From Flavobacteriaceae bacterium PS02336 (lineage in GTDB: Bacteria > Bacteroidota > Bacteroidia > Flavobacteriales > Flavobacteriaceae), in contig JASCOF010000009.1 in the NCBI GenBank assembly GCA_029960065.1, positions 1-64,000 of the forward strand: DNA of 64,000 nt. Direction: 5' to 3'. Under the pieces are notes generated by a model. It saw only the letters and a list, made by a program, of their open reading frames with translations, was not told the DNA's origin and made no database searches. This document shows, one piece after another, positions 24,113-33,060 of the stretch (the first letter of the stretch is position 1; every line of letters begins with the position of its first letter). Both the position numbers and the translations under genes were made by a program.

Positions 24113-25231
24113 ATGAAATTTATAGTATCGAGTTCGTACTTATTAAAACAATTACAAGTTTTAGGTAGTGTAATCAACAGCAACAATACGTTGCCAATTT
24201 TAGACAACTTTTTATTTGAACTAAACAATAATGAGTTAACAGTTTCAGCTTCAGATCTTGAAACAACAATGTCTGCTACATTATCGATCGATTCTACAAG
24301 CAAAGGTAGCGTGGCTGTGCCAGCAAAACTTTTACTTGAAATTTTAAAAACATTCCCAGAACAGCCGTTGACTTTTACTGTTGAAGATAACAACACAGTA
24401 GAAATCAGCTCTAACTCTGGTAAATATGCATTAGCTTACGCAGCTGGGGAAGAATTCCCAAAAGCAGTAAGTCTTGAAGATCCGTCTGTTACACTTGTTC
24501 CTGCTGAAGTTTTAGCAACTGCGGTAAGCAAAACTATCTTTGCTGCCGGAAATGACGATTTACGTCCGGTAATGTCTGGAGTTTTTTTCCAGTTTTCACC
24601 AGAAGGATTAATTTTCGTAGCTACAGATGCTCATAAATTGGTAAAATATTCACGTACAGACGTAAAAGCTTCTCAAGTTGCTGATTTTATTATGCCTAAA
24701 AAGCCTTTAAATATCTTAAAAAGTATTTTAGGTTCTTCTGATGCAGAAGTAAAAATTGAATACAACGATTCAAATGCGACTTTCTCATTTGACAATTATA
24801 TCTTAATGTGTCGTTTAATCGACGGAAAATACCCAAATTACGAAGCGGTAATTCCAAAAGAGAATCCAAATAAATTAATGATTGACCGTTCTTTATTTTT
24901 AAGTTCTGTTAAACGTGTTGCGATTTTCTCAAACAAAACTACACACCAAATTCGTTTGAAAATTGCTGGAGCTGAATTAAACGTTTCTGCAGAAGACATC
25001 GATTACTCAAACAAAGCAGAAGAAAGATTGACTTGTGATTACCAAGGAGATGATCTTCAAATTGGTTTCAACTCTCGTTTCTTAACAGAAATGTTAACAA
25101 ACCTGCAGTCTGACATGATTATGCTTGAAATGTCATTACCAAACAGAGCAGGAATTTTAACTCCTGTAGATGGTCTAGAAGAAGGAGAAACTGTTACTAT
25201 GCTTGTAATGCCTGTAATGTTAAATAGTTAA
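24113..25231 (+). CDS. dnaN: DNA polymerase III subunit beta (sliding clamp)
   Basis: A 372-residue ring-forming processivity clamp that tethers DNA polymerase to the template. It has three similar domains and family signatures such as MKFIVSSSYLLKQLQVLGSV, LTVSASDLETTMSA, DLRPVMSGVFFQF and the C-terminal GLEEGETVTMLVMPVML. I chose the ATG giving MKFIVSS; the upstream frame adds 12 residues not found in the family. It sits after gldFG and away from dnaA, as is usual in flavobacteria. Confidence 0.96.
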   Translation: MKFIVSSSYLLKQLQVLGSVINSNNTLPILDNFLFELNNNELTVSASDLETTMSATLSIDSTSKGSVAVPAKLLLEILKTFPEQPLTFTVEDNNTVEISSNSGKYALAYAAGEEFPKAVSLEDPSVTLVPAEVLATAVSKTIFAAGNDDLRPVMSGVFFQFSPEGLIFVATDAHKLVKYSRTDVKASQVADFIMPKKPLNILKSILGSSDAEVKIEYNDSNATFSFDNYILMCRLIDGKYPNYEAVIPKENPNKLMIDRSLFLSSVKRVAIFSNKTTHQIRLKIAGAELNVSAEDIDYSNKAEERLTCDYQGDDLQIGFNSRFLTEMLTNLQSDMIMLEMSLPNRAGILTPVDGLEEGETVTMLVMPVMLNS

Positions 25232-25337
25232 CATTAAAGTTTCTTTCTGTTACAGGGATATTTTTTAGTTTTAAATAAAAGATATATCATTGTAAAAAAA
25301 AGATATCGCTATTAACCAACCATTTTTTATACCTAGA

Positions 25338-25370
25338 AACCGCAATTCCTATAAAGAGTTGCGGTTTTTT
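25338..25370 (+). terminator. dnaN terminator
   Basis: AACCGCAA and TTGCGGTT form a perfect 8-bp stem followed by a T-rich tail (TTTTATTT). Confidence 0.75.
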
Positions 25371-25414
25371 ATTTGGGGTTAATTTTGTTTTAGATTGATA
25401 TACTATATGTATAA

Positions 25415-25536
25415 TTTAAACGCAAAGAGCGCAAAGGTTTTACGCAAAGTTCGCAAAGGTTTACACAAAGCTTTGCGAACTTTGCGTTTTCTATACACTG
25501 TCTAAATCAAAAAAACTTGCGCCCTTTGCGTTTAAA
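25415..25536. repeat. Nested inverted repeat, acgcaaag type
   Basis: The outer arms TTTAAACGCAAAGAGCGCAA and its near-exact reverse complement (one mismatch) at 25517-25536 enclose an inner perfect 17-base pair, ACGCAAAGTTCGCAAAG (25442-25458) with CTTTGCGAACTTTGCGT (25471-25487). It shares the CGCAAAG word and the following AAAACTTGAAACA with the element before gldF. Confidence 0.75.
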
Positions 25537-25573
25537 TTCAGCACAATCCAAAAACTTGAAACAACAAATTTTG

Positions 25574-25581
25574 TATCTTTG
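25574..25581 (+). promoter_or_regulatory. Minus-7 box adjoining the DsbA-like start codon
   Basis: TATCTTTG fits TAnnTTTG and ends 5 bases before the ATG, so the transcript would be leaderless or nearly so. The nearest TTG (25556-25558) gives a 15-base spacer, shorter than usual. Confidence 0.45.
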
Positions 25582-25586
25582 AATTT

Positions 25587-26216
25587 ATGAAAATAGAAAT
25601 TTGGTCGGACATCATGTGTCCGTTTTGTTATATCGGAAAAAGACAGTTGGAAACAGCGCTTGCAGTGTTTCCTAATGACGAATTTGAAATTGAATGGAAA
25701 AGCTTTCAGCTTGATCCAACTATTACATCACAGCCTGATACAGACGTTTACACGTTTTTAGCAGAAAGAAAAGGCATGTCGATTGAACAATCTAAAGAAA
25801 TGCATAAAGGTGTTGCAGAACGCGCCAAAAGTGTTGGTTTAGATTATAATTTTGACAAAGCGATTATCTCGAATTCTTTAAATGCACATAGAATTATTCA
25901 GCTTGCTAAAACCAAAAATATGGGTGACCGCATGGAAGAAATATTCTTTAAAGCTTATTTTACAGATGGAGAAGATTTAAACAACGGTCAGACTTTAATC
26001 AAATTAGGAATTCAGGCCGGTTTAGAAGAAAACGAAATTAGAGAAGTGCTAGAAAGCGAAACTTTATTTGTAAAAGAAGTAGAATCAGATATTAAAGAAG
26101 CTGGAGAAATTGGTGTGCAAGGTGTACCATTTTTTGTCTTTGACCGTAAGTACGCAGTTTCTGGCGCACAGCCAATTGAAACTTTTATAAAAACTATTCA
26201 GGAAGTTCTGAAATAA
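25587..26216 (+). CDS. DsbA family (FrnE-like) thiol oxidoreductase
   Basis: A 209-residue cytosolic protein of the DsbA superfamily, FrnE/2-hydroxychromene isomerase-like branch. It has no signal peptide. The active-site CPFC is near the N-terminus in WSDIMCPFCYIGKRQLE, and the C-terminal GVQGVPFFVFDRKYAVSGAQ contains the expected cis-proline (GVP). Similar proteins act as disulfide isomerases linked to oxidative-stress tolerance, but the substrate is unknown. A strong bidirectional hairpin follows. Confidence 0.88.
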   Translation: MKIEIWSDIMCPFCYIGKRQLETALAVFPNDEFEIEWKSFQLDPTITSQPDTDVYTFLAERKGMSIEQSKEMHKGVAERAKSVGLDYNFDKAIISNSLNAHRIIQLAKTKNMGDRMEEIFFKAYFTDGEDLNNGQTLIKLGIQAGLEENEIREVLESETLFVKEVESDIKEAGEIGVQGVPFFVFDRKYAVSGAQPIETFIKTIQEVLK

Positions 26217-26238
26217 ACATAAAACATTAATTAAACGT

Positions 26239-26274
26239 AAAAGCGTGCTGTCTACATTTAGACAGCACGCTTTT
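26239..26274. terminator. Bidirectional terminator
   Basis: A perfect 16-bp stem (AAAAGCGTGCTGTCTA with TAGACAGCACGCTTTT) with a 4-base loop and A/T runs on both sides separates the convergent DsbA-like gene and the small minus-strand gene. Confidence 0.85.
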
Positions 26275-26303
26275 ATTATTTAGTCTTTTAATAAACTAAA
26301 AAA

Positions 26304-26435
26304 TTAATGACCCGCTCTACCTTTTGAATCTGTCGATTTTGTTGTAGTGCTTTTTCCTCTAGAACCAGAATTTGATTTTTGAGTTTTTCCAGAATCTTTC
26401 ATTCCAGATTTCGAATCTTTTCTTGAAGTTTCCAT
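26304..26435 (-). CDS. Small Lys/Ser/Gly-rich protein (43 residues)
   Basis: This short frame reads METSRKDSKSGMKDSGKTQK and continues SNSGSRGKSTTTKSTDSKGR to AGH. It is very rich in Ser, Lys, Gly and Thr, strongly basic, lacks hydrophobic residues and is surely disordered. Small proteins of this type occur in many flavobacteria and recall stress-related or nucleic-acid-binding small basic proteins, but I cannot name a family. Support comes from a bidirectional terminator just past its stop and from its isolated position. No promoter was identified. Confidence 0.55.
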   Translation of the reverse strand: METSRKDSKSGMKDSGKTQKSNSGSRGKSTTTKSTDSKGRAGH

Positions 26436-26654
26436 GATATATAATTTTTTAAATTATTGATATACAAAGTTGCAAAATCCATTACAGTACTTTTTACAGA
26501 ATTATACTTGACTTTTATAAAATAAAAATTTTAGAAAAATTAAGACAGAAACAAATCATGTAACATTAGAAACAAATTTTATAATTTTTTTAAGCATCTA
26601 ATTTTCAATTTTGTATAGTAAGTTGAAGAGTACTAATTAAAATTATAAGCAGCT

Positions 26655-26978
26655 ATGAAAACATGTAATGACAACCGACAAACTGCAATAAGAAACAATT
26701 TTAAATGCAGTAAACCAGATCATATTGACACTGCTCATGAAAATGAAGCAATGGATGAAGAATTTACAAATGGACAGAATTCTGATGCTTCCACTTATAG
26801 AAATGAATGCAATTCATTTGATAATGATTCATATGAAATTATAGAAAGTGGTTTAAACATAGCTGAAGATAATACTCCTTTTTCAACTTATGATGAATCC
26901 AATCCTTATGATAGTTATAATCTAGATCATGAAGATGAAAAATACAACTGCATCAATTATAGAAATTTCGAACATTAA
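26655..26978 (+). CDS. Acidic hypothetical protein
   Basis: I do not recognise this 107-residue protein. It is strongly acidic and rich in Asn, Asp, Glu, Ser and Tyr (for example TYDESNPYDSYNLDHEDEKY near the end), has no signal peptide or membrane segment and is probably largely disordered. There are three Cys residues. It precedes a tiny membrane-protein frame and the ligase-associated repair cluster on the same strand. The composition could also arise in a rapidly evolving lineage-specific gene. Confidence 0.5.
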   Translation: MKTCNDNRQTAIRNNFKCSKPDHIDTAHENEAMDEEFTNGQNSDASTYRNECNSFDNDSYEIIESGLNIAEDNTPFSTYDESNPYDSYNLDHEDEKYNCINYRNFEH

Positions 26979-26993
26979 CTAAATTCAGCAATT

Positions 26994-27101
26994 ATGTCGT
27001 CAAAATATAAATATTCCTTCGCAATGCTGCATTTCATAAACGTGTTTACGTTTGTTTTCAGCATCTCACTTATTGCTTATCTGATCATTGCAACAAGCTG
27101 A
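26994..27101 (+). CDS. Small single-pass membrane protein candidate (35 residues)
   Basis: The frame reads MSSKYKYSFAMLHFINVFTF then VFSISLIAYLIIATS, with one predicted membrane helix (about 11-33) after a basic N-terminus. It starts 15 bases after the acidic hypothetical gene and ends 27 bases before the exonuclease gene, so it may be the first or second gene of that operon. The short length means it could be chance; no database match can be given. Confidence 0.4.
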   Translation: MSSKYKYSFAMLHFINVFTFVFSISLIAYLIIATS

Positions 27102-27128
27102 TAAATTATAGTTATCTAATTTTAAAAC

Positions 27129-28139
27129 ATGAATCCACCCCTACTACAATTTAACGATAAAGGTATTTACTGCCAGCAGGCAGATGTTTATCTTGATCCA
27201 TGGCGTCCGGTTACGAATGCCATTATCACGCACGGTCATTCTGATCATGCAAGGTGGGGACATCAAAATTATATTACACATCATACCAATGTACCGATTA
27301 TAAAACATCGTCTTGGCGATATTAGTGTTACTGGAAAAGACTGGAATGAAACTTTTACCGTAAACGGCGTAAAATTCTCTCTTCATCCAGCAGGTCATAT
27401 TATTGGTTCAGCACAAATAAGAGTCGAATACAAAGGTGAAATCTGGGTTTTTACAGGAGATTATAAAACGGAAGATGACGGCATTTCCGTTCCTTATGAA
27501 GTTGTTAAATGCCATTCTTTTATAACCGAATGCACATTTGGGCTTCCTGCTTTTAAATGGGAACCTCAATCAGATGTAACAACCGATATTAATAATTGGT
27601 GGGCAGAAAATCGTTCAGAAGGAAAAACGTCTATACTATTTGGATATTCCTTAGGAAAAGCACAAAGATTACTAAAATATTTAGATCCAAATATTGGTCG
27701 AATTTACACACATGGCGCAATCGAAAACATGACCGAAATCGTTCGTCCGTTAATTGATTTACCTGCAACCATAAGAATTACTCCAGAAACTAAGAAAGAA
27801 GATTTACTAGGAAATATAGTTCTCGCACCGCCGAGCGCACATGGAAGTACTTGGATTAGAAGAATGACACCTTTTGTAACAGGTTCTGCTAGCGGCTGGA
27901 TGGCTTTTCGAGGTGCAAGACGAAGACGTGCCGTTGACCGCGGATTTGTTTTAAGCGATCACTGCGATTGGACTGGATTATTAGAAAGCATTAAAGCAAC
28001 CGGAGCTGAAAGAGTAATTTGTACACACGGCTATTCGGATATATTTTCAAAATACTTGAGAGAATTAGGTTATGATGCCAGAACAGCAAATACACAATAC
28101 GAAGGAGAAACAAACGACGTAACTAATGATGAATTGTGA
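27129..28139 (+). CDS. Ligase-associated DNA damage response exonuclease
   Basis: A 336-residue metallo-beta-lactamase-fold nuclease of the ligase-associated repair cluster (Exo; related to SNM1/Artemis and CPSF-type nucleases). The metal-binding motif HGHSDHARWG (His35, His37, Asp39, His40) is intact, followed by HPAGHIIGSAQIRVEY, VFTGDYKTEDDG and the late FVLSDHCDWTGLL. In the studied Pseudomonas cluster the homologue is a manganese-dependent DNA nuclease. It is first in an operon with the ligase, helicase and phosphoesterase genes. Confidence 0.9.
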   Translation: MNPPLLQFNDKGIYCQQADVYLDPWRPVTNAIITHGHSDHARWGHQNYITHHTNVPIIKHRLGDISVTGKDWNETFTVNGVKFSLHPAGHIIGSAQIRVEYKGEIWVFTGDYKTEDDGISVPYEVVKCHSFITECTFGLPAFKWEPQSDVTTDINNWWAENRSEGKTSILFGYSLGKAQRLLKYLDPNIGRIYTHGAIENMTEIVRPLIDLPATIRITPETKKEDLLGNIVLAPPSAHGSTWIRRMTPFVTGSASGWMAFRGARRRRAVDRGFVLSDHCDWTGLLESIKATGAERVICTHGYSDIFSKYLRELGYDARTANTQYEGETNDVTNDEL

Positions 28140-28149
28140 ATTATTATAA

Positions 28150-28219
28150 GTTATGAGTTGTGAGTTAATGGGTAAATCATTAACCAAACCACAAACCATC
28201 AACTATAAACTATCAACCA
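28150..28219. repeat. Heptamer array, AGTTATG/ATCAACC type
   Basis: The 70 bases divide into ten 7-base units: AGTTATG, AGTTGTG, AGTTAAT, GGGTAAA, TCATTAA, CCAAACC, ACAAACC, ATCAACT, ATAAACT and ATCAACC. The first half is roughly the reverse complement of the second, so it could fold as a hairpin. It fills most of the gap between the exonuclease and ligase genes. Confidence 0.6.
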
Positions 28220-28228
28220 ATATAAAAA

Positions 28229-29830
28229 ATGAAAAACTTTGCCGAGCTTATAAAAACCTTAGATAGTTCTAATAAAACATCGGTAAAAGTTGATGCTTTG
28301 ACTAGCTATTTTTTAAAAGCCAGTGATGAAGATAAAGTTTGGACGATTGCCATACTTTCACATCGCCGTCCTCCTCGCCCTGTCAATACTACTTTGTTGC
28401 GTCTGTGGGCAAATGAATTGGCAAACATTCCGCTTTGGCTGTTTGAAGAAAGTTATCATATTGTAGGCGATTTGGCAGAAACTATTGCTTTGGTTATTCC
28501 CACTACAAAAGAACATTCTGATAAAAGTCTGACTGAATTTTTACAAGAAATTATTGCTTTAAAAAAGAAAGATGATTTTGAGAAAAAAGAATATCTACAG
28601 ACAAATTGGCTCAATTTAAATTATTACGAACGATTCGTTTTTACGAAGTTAATCACAGGCAGTTTTAGAATTGGTTTAAGTCAGAAATTAATGACTCGTG
28701 CGCTTTCTAAAGCTGAGAATATTGATGAAGATACGCTTGCTTATAAATTAATGGGCGATTGGAATCCGAATAAGATTACGTTTCAAGAATTGATTTTAGA
28801 CGAAAGAAGCAGTGATTATTTATCAAAACCTTATCCTTTTTATTTGGCTTATCCAATTGAAGGAGAAGTTTCATCTTTAGGAAATCCAGAAGACTGGAGC
28901 GCCGAACATAAATGGGACGGCATACGTTCTCAAACCATTATTCGAGATAATGAAATTTATGTCTGGAGCCGTGGCGAAGAATTGGTAACCGATAAATATC
29001 CTGAATTTCAAACTTTCATCGGAAATATTCCAAACGGAACTGTCATTGACGGCGAAATTCTTCCATTTATAGACGATCAAATTGGTACTTTTAATGATTT
29101 ACAAACTCGAATTGGACGAAAAAATGTATCAGCTTCTGTTTTGAAAAATTCTCCAGTTATTATAAAAGCTTACGATTTATTGGAATGGCAGGGAAATGAT
29201 ATTCGGAATCTGCCTTACGAAGAACGCCGTACCTTATTAGAACAATTATTTACTACTTTAATTGGAAAAGAAATTCCGTTACAGCTTTCCGAAAGATTTA
29301 CTTTTTCCACTTGGGAAGAAGTTGCTGAAGAAAGATTGAAATCTCGTGAAATGAAAAGCGAAGGTTTAATGCTGAAACGCAAAGATTCTCCGTATTTGGT
29401 AGGAAGAAAAAAAGGCGATTGGTGGAAATGGAAAATAGAACCTTTAACCATAGATGCGGTCCTCACCTACGCCATGCGCGGTCACGGGCGACAATCGAAT
29501 TTATTTACCGATTATACTTTTGCCCTTTGGCAGGAAAATGAAAATAAAGAACGAGAACTTGTCACTTTCGCGAAAGCGTATTCCGGTTTAACCGATGCAG
29601 AATTTAGAATGGTAGACGATTTCATTAAAAAAAATACTTTAGAACGATTTGGACCCGTTAGAAGTGTAACACCAAAATTGGTTTTTGAAATTGGTTTTGA
29701 AGGAATTGCTCTTTCAAAAAGACATAAAAGCGGTGTCGCAACCCGTTTTCCAAGAATTTTAAGATGGCGTCACGATAAAAAAATTGATGAAGCCAATTCT
29801 ATAGAAGATTTAAAAAATATGATTGTATAA
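28229..29830 (+). CDS. ATP-dependent DNA ligase of the damage-response cluster
   Basis: A 533-residue ATP-dependent ligase with an N-terminal DNA-binding domain (about 1-200), a nucleotidyltransferase domain whose motif I is EHKWDGIRSQ with adenylated Lys228, the downstream motifs VIDGEILPF, SEGLMLKRKDSPY and WWKWKIEPL, and a C-terminal OB fold. It seals nicks in duplex DNA. It is the ligase after which the cluster is named (cisplatin-damage-response type). The stop codon directly abuts the helicase start codon. Confidence 0.92.
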   Translation: MKNFAELIKTLDSSNKTSVKVDALTSYFLKASDEDKVWTIAILSHRRPPRPVNTTLLRLWANELANIPLWLFEESYHIVGDLAETIALVIPTTKEHSDKSLTEFLQEIIALKKKDDFEKKEYLQTNWLNLNYYERFVFTKLITGSFRIGLSQKLMTRALSKAENIDEDTLAYKLMGDWNPNKITFQELILDERSSDYLSKPYPFYLAYPIEGEVSSLGNPEDWSAEHKWDGIRSQTIIRDNEIYVWSRGEELVTDKYPEFQTFIGNIPNGTVIDGEILPFIDDQIGTFNDLQTRIGRKNVSASVLKNSPVIIKAYDLLEWQGNDIRNLPYEERRTLLEQLFTTLIGKEIPLQLSERFTFSTWEEVAEERLKSREMKSEGLMLKRKDSPYLVGRKKGDWWKWKIEPLTIDAVLTYAMRGHGRQSNLFTDYTFALWQENENKERELVTFAKAYSGLTDAEFRMVDDFIKKNTLERFGPVRSVTPKLVFEIGFEGIALSKRHKSGVATRFPRILRWRHDKKIDEANSIEDLKNMIV

Positions 29831-32290
29831 ATGAACAGAGAGCAGTTATTTACGATAGCCAGCGATTGGTTTGAAAGTCAGGGATGGAAACCTTTTCCCT
29901 TCCAGACGCAGACATGGACTGCTTTTTTGCAAGGAAAAAACGGCTTATTGAATGCTCCAACTGGAAGCGGAAAAACGTATGCCCTTTGGCTTCCAATCAT
30001 TTTAAATTACATCAAAGAAAATCCGAATTACAAAACCAAACATATTGCAGGTTTAAAAGCCATTTGGATCACGCCTCTCCGTTCGTTATCTGTCGAAATC
30101 AAACAAGCAGCAGAAAGAGTAATTAACGATTTAGACATTCAAATGACAGTTGGAATCCGTTCTGGAGATACTTCGGCAGCTGAAAGAGCCAAACAAAAAG
30201 GAAAAATGCCTGATTTGCTGATTACAACTCCAGAAAGTCTGCAATTGCTTCTGGCTTCAAAGGGATATGAAACCACTTTTAAAAACTGCAGTTCGATCGT
30301 AATTGACGAATGGCACGAATTATTAGGAACCAAACGAGGCGTTCAAGTAGAACTAGGATTATCAAGGCTTAAAACTATAGCCAAAAATATTCGTATTTGG
30401 GGAATTTCAGCCACAATTGGCAATTTACAGCAAGCGCAGGAAGTTTTACTTGGAGTGGATTCTGAAGCCTACAATAACTCTGTTTTAATAAAAGCGGTTA
30501 TCAATAAAAAGATCAAAGTAGTTTCTATAATTCCAGAAAAAATGGATGCTTATCCGTGGCGCGGACACATGGGACTGCATTTGATTGATGAAGTGGCAAA
30601 AATTATAAAAGCCAGTAAAACAACACTTGTTTTTACCAATGTTCGTTCGGCTTGTGAAATCTGGTACCAAAGACTATTAGAAAAGTATCCTGAATTTGCT
30701 GGCGAAATGGCCATGCATCACGGAAGTATTGACCGAGAAACCAGACTTTGGGTAGAAAATGCTATTCGTAATGAAGAATTAAAAGTAGTAGTTTGTACTT
30801 CGAGTCTCGATTTGGGAGTTGACTTTGCTCCTGTCGAATCTATTGTTCAGGTTGGAGGTCCAAAAGGAGTCGCGCGATTTATGCAAAGAGCAGGAAGAAG
30901 CGGTCATCAGCCGGGAAAAGAAAGTGTGATTTATTTTCTAGCTACACATGCGATTGAATTGATAGAAGCTTCTGCCTTAAAAAAAGCTGTCGAACACAGC
31001 GTTATCGAAGATCGCGTTCCATATTTGAACAGTTGGGATGTTTTAGTTCAATATCTCAACACTTTAGCTGTTTCTGATGGTTTTTTTCCAGATCAAATTT
31101 TTAAGGAAGTTCAAGGAACTTTTAGTTATCAAACCATTACAAAAGAAAACTGGAACTGGATTCTCAATTTCATTACCAACGGAAGTCAGAGTTTGCAAGC
31201 TTATGACGAATTCAAAAAAGTAGAAATTGACGAAAACGGCTGTTATAAAATTAATAACCGAATGATTGCCACACATCACCGAATGCAGATTGGAACTATT
31301 GTAGGCGATGCGGTTTTGAATGTGAAATTTATGAGTGGCGGCTATATCGGAACGATTGAAGAATGGTTTATTTCCAAATTAAAACCGGGTGATACTTTTA
31401 TCTTTGCAGGAAAAAAACTCGAATTATTCCGTATCCGAAATATGCAGGTTTTGGTCAAAAAAGCAAGTCCAAAAAAGGAATCAAAAATTGCAAGCTGGAT
31501 GGGCGGCCGTTTGGCTTTATCTTCTCAAATGAGCGAATTACTGCGTCAGGAACTGTATCGCGCCAATACCGATGATCTTTCGCTAGAATTGAAAGCTTTA
31601 CAGCCTTTATTTAAAAGACAGCGAAAAGAATCAATCGTACCAAGTAATGACGAATTTTTAATCGAAACTTTTAAAACCAGAGAAGGATTTCATGCCATTT
31701 TTTATCCGTTTGAAGGGCGTTTTGTTCATGAAGCTTTAGCTAGTTTATTGGCTTATCGAATTAGTTTATTACAATCTATTAGTTTTTCTTTGGCTTATAA
31801 TGATTACGGATTTGAATTACTTTCGGATCAAGAAATTGATATTGAAGCGGTTTTGGATAATAATTTATTTTCTACAGAATATGTACATCATGATTTACAG
31901 AAAAGTTTAAATTCAACCGAAATGGCAAGAAGAAAATTTCGAGATATTGCAGTAATTGCTGGATTGGTTTTTACGGGAATGCCAGGAAAAATGGTCAAAA
32001 CTAAACATTTGCAAAGTGGTTCTCAATTGTTGTTTGAAGTTTTCAGAGATTTTGAACCAGACAACTTATTATTGCATCAAGCCTATCGCGAAACATTTGA
32101 ACATCAGCTCGAAGAAGGACGTTTGATTTTAGCTTTAGAAAGAATTGCAAACCAAAATATCGTTTGGAAACAATGTTTAAAACCTACTCCGTTTAGTTTC
32201 CCAATTATAACCGATCGTTTGAGAGAAAAACTTTCGAGTGAAACTTTAGCCGAAAGAATTCAAAAAATGACGGCCTCTTACATGAAATAA
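29831..32290 (+). CDS. Ligase-associated DEXH-box helicase (Lhr-core type)
   Basis: An 819-residue superfamily 2 helicase of the Lhr-core type, a 3'-to-5' single-strand DNA translocase. Motif I is APTGSGKT (42-49), motif II is VIDEWHELL (Asp159, Glu160, Trp161, His162; unusual DEWH), motif III is ISATIG and motif VI is QRAGRSGHQ. A winged helix and core C-terminal region (about 400-819) follow. It lacks the long C-terminal extension of E. coli Lhr. Translation should be coupled to the ligase since its ATG follows the stop immediately. Confidence 0.92.
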   Translation: MNREQLFTIASDWFESQGWKPFPFQTQTWTAFLQGKNGLLNAPTGSGKTYALWLPIILNYIKENPNYKTKHIAGLKAIWITPLRSLSVEIKQAAERVINDLDIQMTVGIRSGDTSAAERAKQKGKMPDLLITTPESLQLLLASKGYETTFKNCSSIVIDEWHELLGTKRGVQVELGLSRLKTIAKNIRIWGISATIGNLQQAQEVLLGVDSEAYNNSVLIKAVINKKIKVVSIIPEKMDAYPWRGHMGLHLIDEVAKIIKASKTTLVFTNVRSACEIWYQRLLEKYPEFAGEMAMHHGSIDRETRLWVENAIRNEELKVVVCTSSLDLGVDFAPVESIVQVGGPKGVARFMQRAGRSGHQPGKESVIYFLATHAIELIEASALKKAVEHSVIEDRVPYLNSWDVLVQYLNTLAVSDGFFPDQIFKEVQGTFSYQTITKENWNWILNFITNGSQSLQAYDEFKKVEIDENGCYKINNRMIATHHRMQIGTIVGDAVLNVKFMSGGYIGTIEEWFISKLKPGDTFIFAGKKLELFRIRNMQVLVKKASPKKESKIASWMGGRLALSSQMSELLRQELYRANTDDLSLELKALQPLFKRQRKESIVPSNDEFLIETFKTREGFHAIFYPFEGRFVHEALASLLAYRISLLQSISFSLAYNDYGFELLSDQEIDIEAVLDNNLFSTEYVHHDLQKSLNSTEMARRKFRDIAVIAGLVFTGMPGKMVKTKHLQSGSQLLFEVFRDFEPDNLLLHQAYRETFEHQLEEGRLILALERIANQNIVWKQCLKPTPFSFPIITDRLREKLSSETLAERIQKMTASYMK

Positions 32291-32296
32291 ATCTTT

Positions 32297-32932
32297 ATGA
32301 ATATTCAATTAAAAAACGAAAACTTTATACTTCATCCAAGCGGTGCCATTTTTTGGGAAAAGCAAAAAACTATAATTATTTCTGATGTCCATTTAGGAAA
32401 AGTAACGCATTTTAGAAAACACGGAATTGCGATTCCAGAAAATGCAATTTCTGAAAATTTTAGAAAGATCACGGAAGTTTTAGATTATTTTATTCCCGAA
32501 AAAATCATCTTTTTAGGCGATTTATTCCACAGTACCAAAAATACAGAATGGGATTTATTTGAAAAATGGATTTTAGAAAACAATCACGAAACGTATTTAA
32601 TTACTGGAAATCATGATATTATTGATGAAAGTCATTATAAAAAAATCGGCGTTATTGTTACAGAACTTTTAGAAATTGATAATTTCTTTTTTACACATCA
32701 TCCAACAGAAAAAATAGATTTATTTAATTTTTCAGGACATATCCATCCTGGAATTGTCTTGCGTGGTTTGGGTTTACAGACTTTAAAGCTTCGTTGTTTC
32801 TTTTGTAAACCCAATCAAATAATCCTTCCCGCATTTGGAGAATTTACTGGGAAATATTTTCTTAAACCCACTTTAGAAGATACAATTTATGCCATTGCAG
32901 GAAATGAAGTGATTTTGATTAATAAAGAATAA
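32297..32932 (+). CDS. pdeM: Ligase-associated DNA damage response phosphoesterase PdeM
   Basis: A 211-residue calcineurin-like metallophosphoesterase with all the family motifs: SDVHLGK (Asp30, His32), LGDLFHS, TGNHD and HIHPG. It belongs to the Pe/PdeM group at the end of the ligase-associated repair cluster. It starts 6 bases after the helicase. The homologues have nuclease or phosphodiesterase activity on nucleic acids, and the exact substrate is not settled. Confidence 0.9.
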   Translation: MNIQLKNENFILHPSGAIFWEKQKTIIISDVHLGKVTHFRKHGIAIPENAISENFRKITEVLDYFIPEKIIFLGDLFHSTKNTEWDLFEKWILENNHETYLITGNHDIIDESHYKKIGVIVTELLEIDNFFFTHHPTEKIDLFNFSGHIHPGIVLRGLGLQTLKLRCFFCKPNQIILPAFGEFTGKYFLKPTLEDTIYAIAGNEVILINKE

Positions 32933-33060
32933 TACAACAACCTACAAAACATATCTATTTAACAATCAATAAATTATACGGATTTATTATCAAAAATAAA
33001 AGAATTATCTTTCATAATTTAGGCTTAATTTAGTTTGAACAAACATTTAAAGCTTAGAAA

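Larger units (their letters stand above)
25232..25586. other. Intergenic region between dnaN and the DsbA-like gene
   Basis: No gene is supported here. It contains the dnaN terminator (25338-25370), a nested long inverted repeat (25415-25536) and a TATCTTTG promoter box ending 5 bases before the DsbA-like start codon. Confidence 0.55.
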
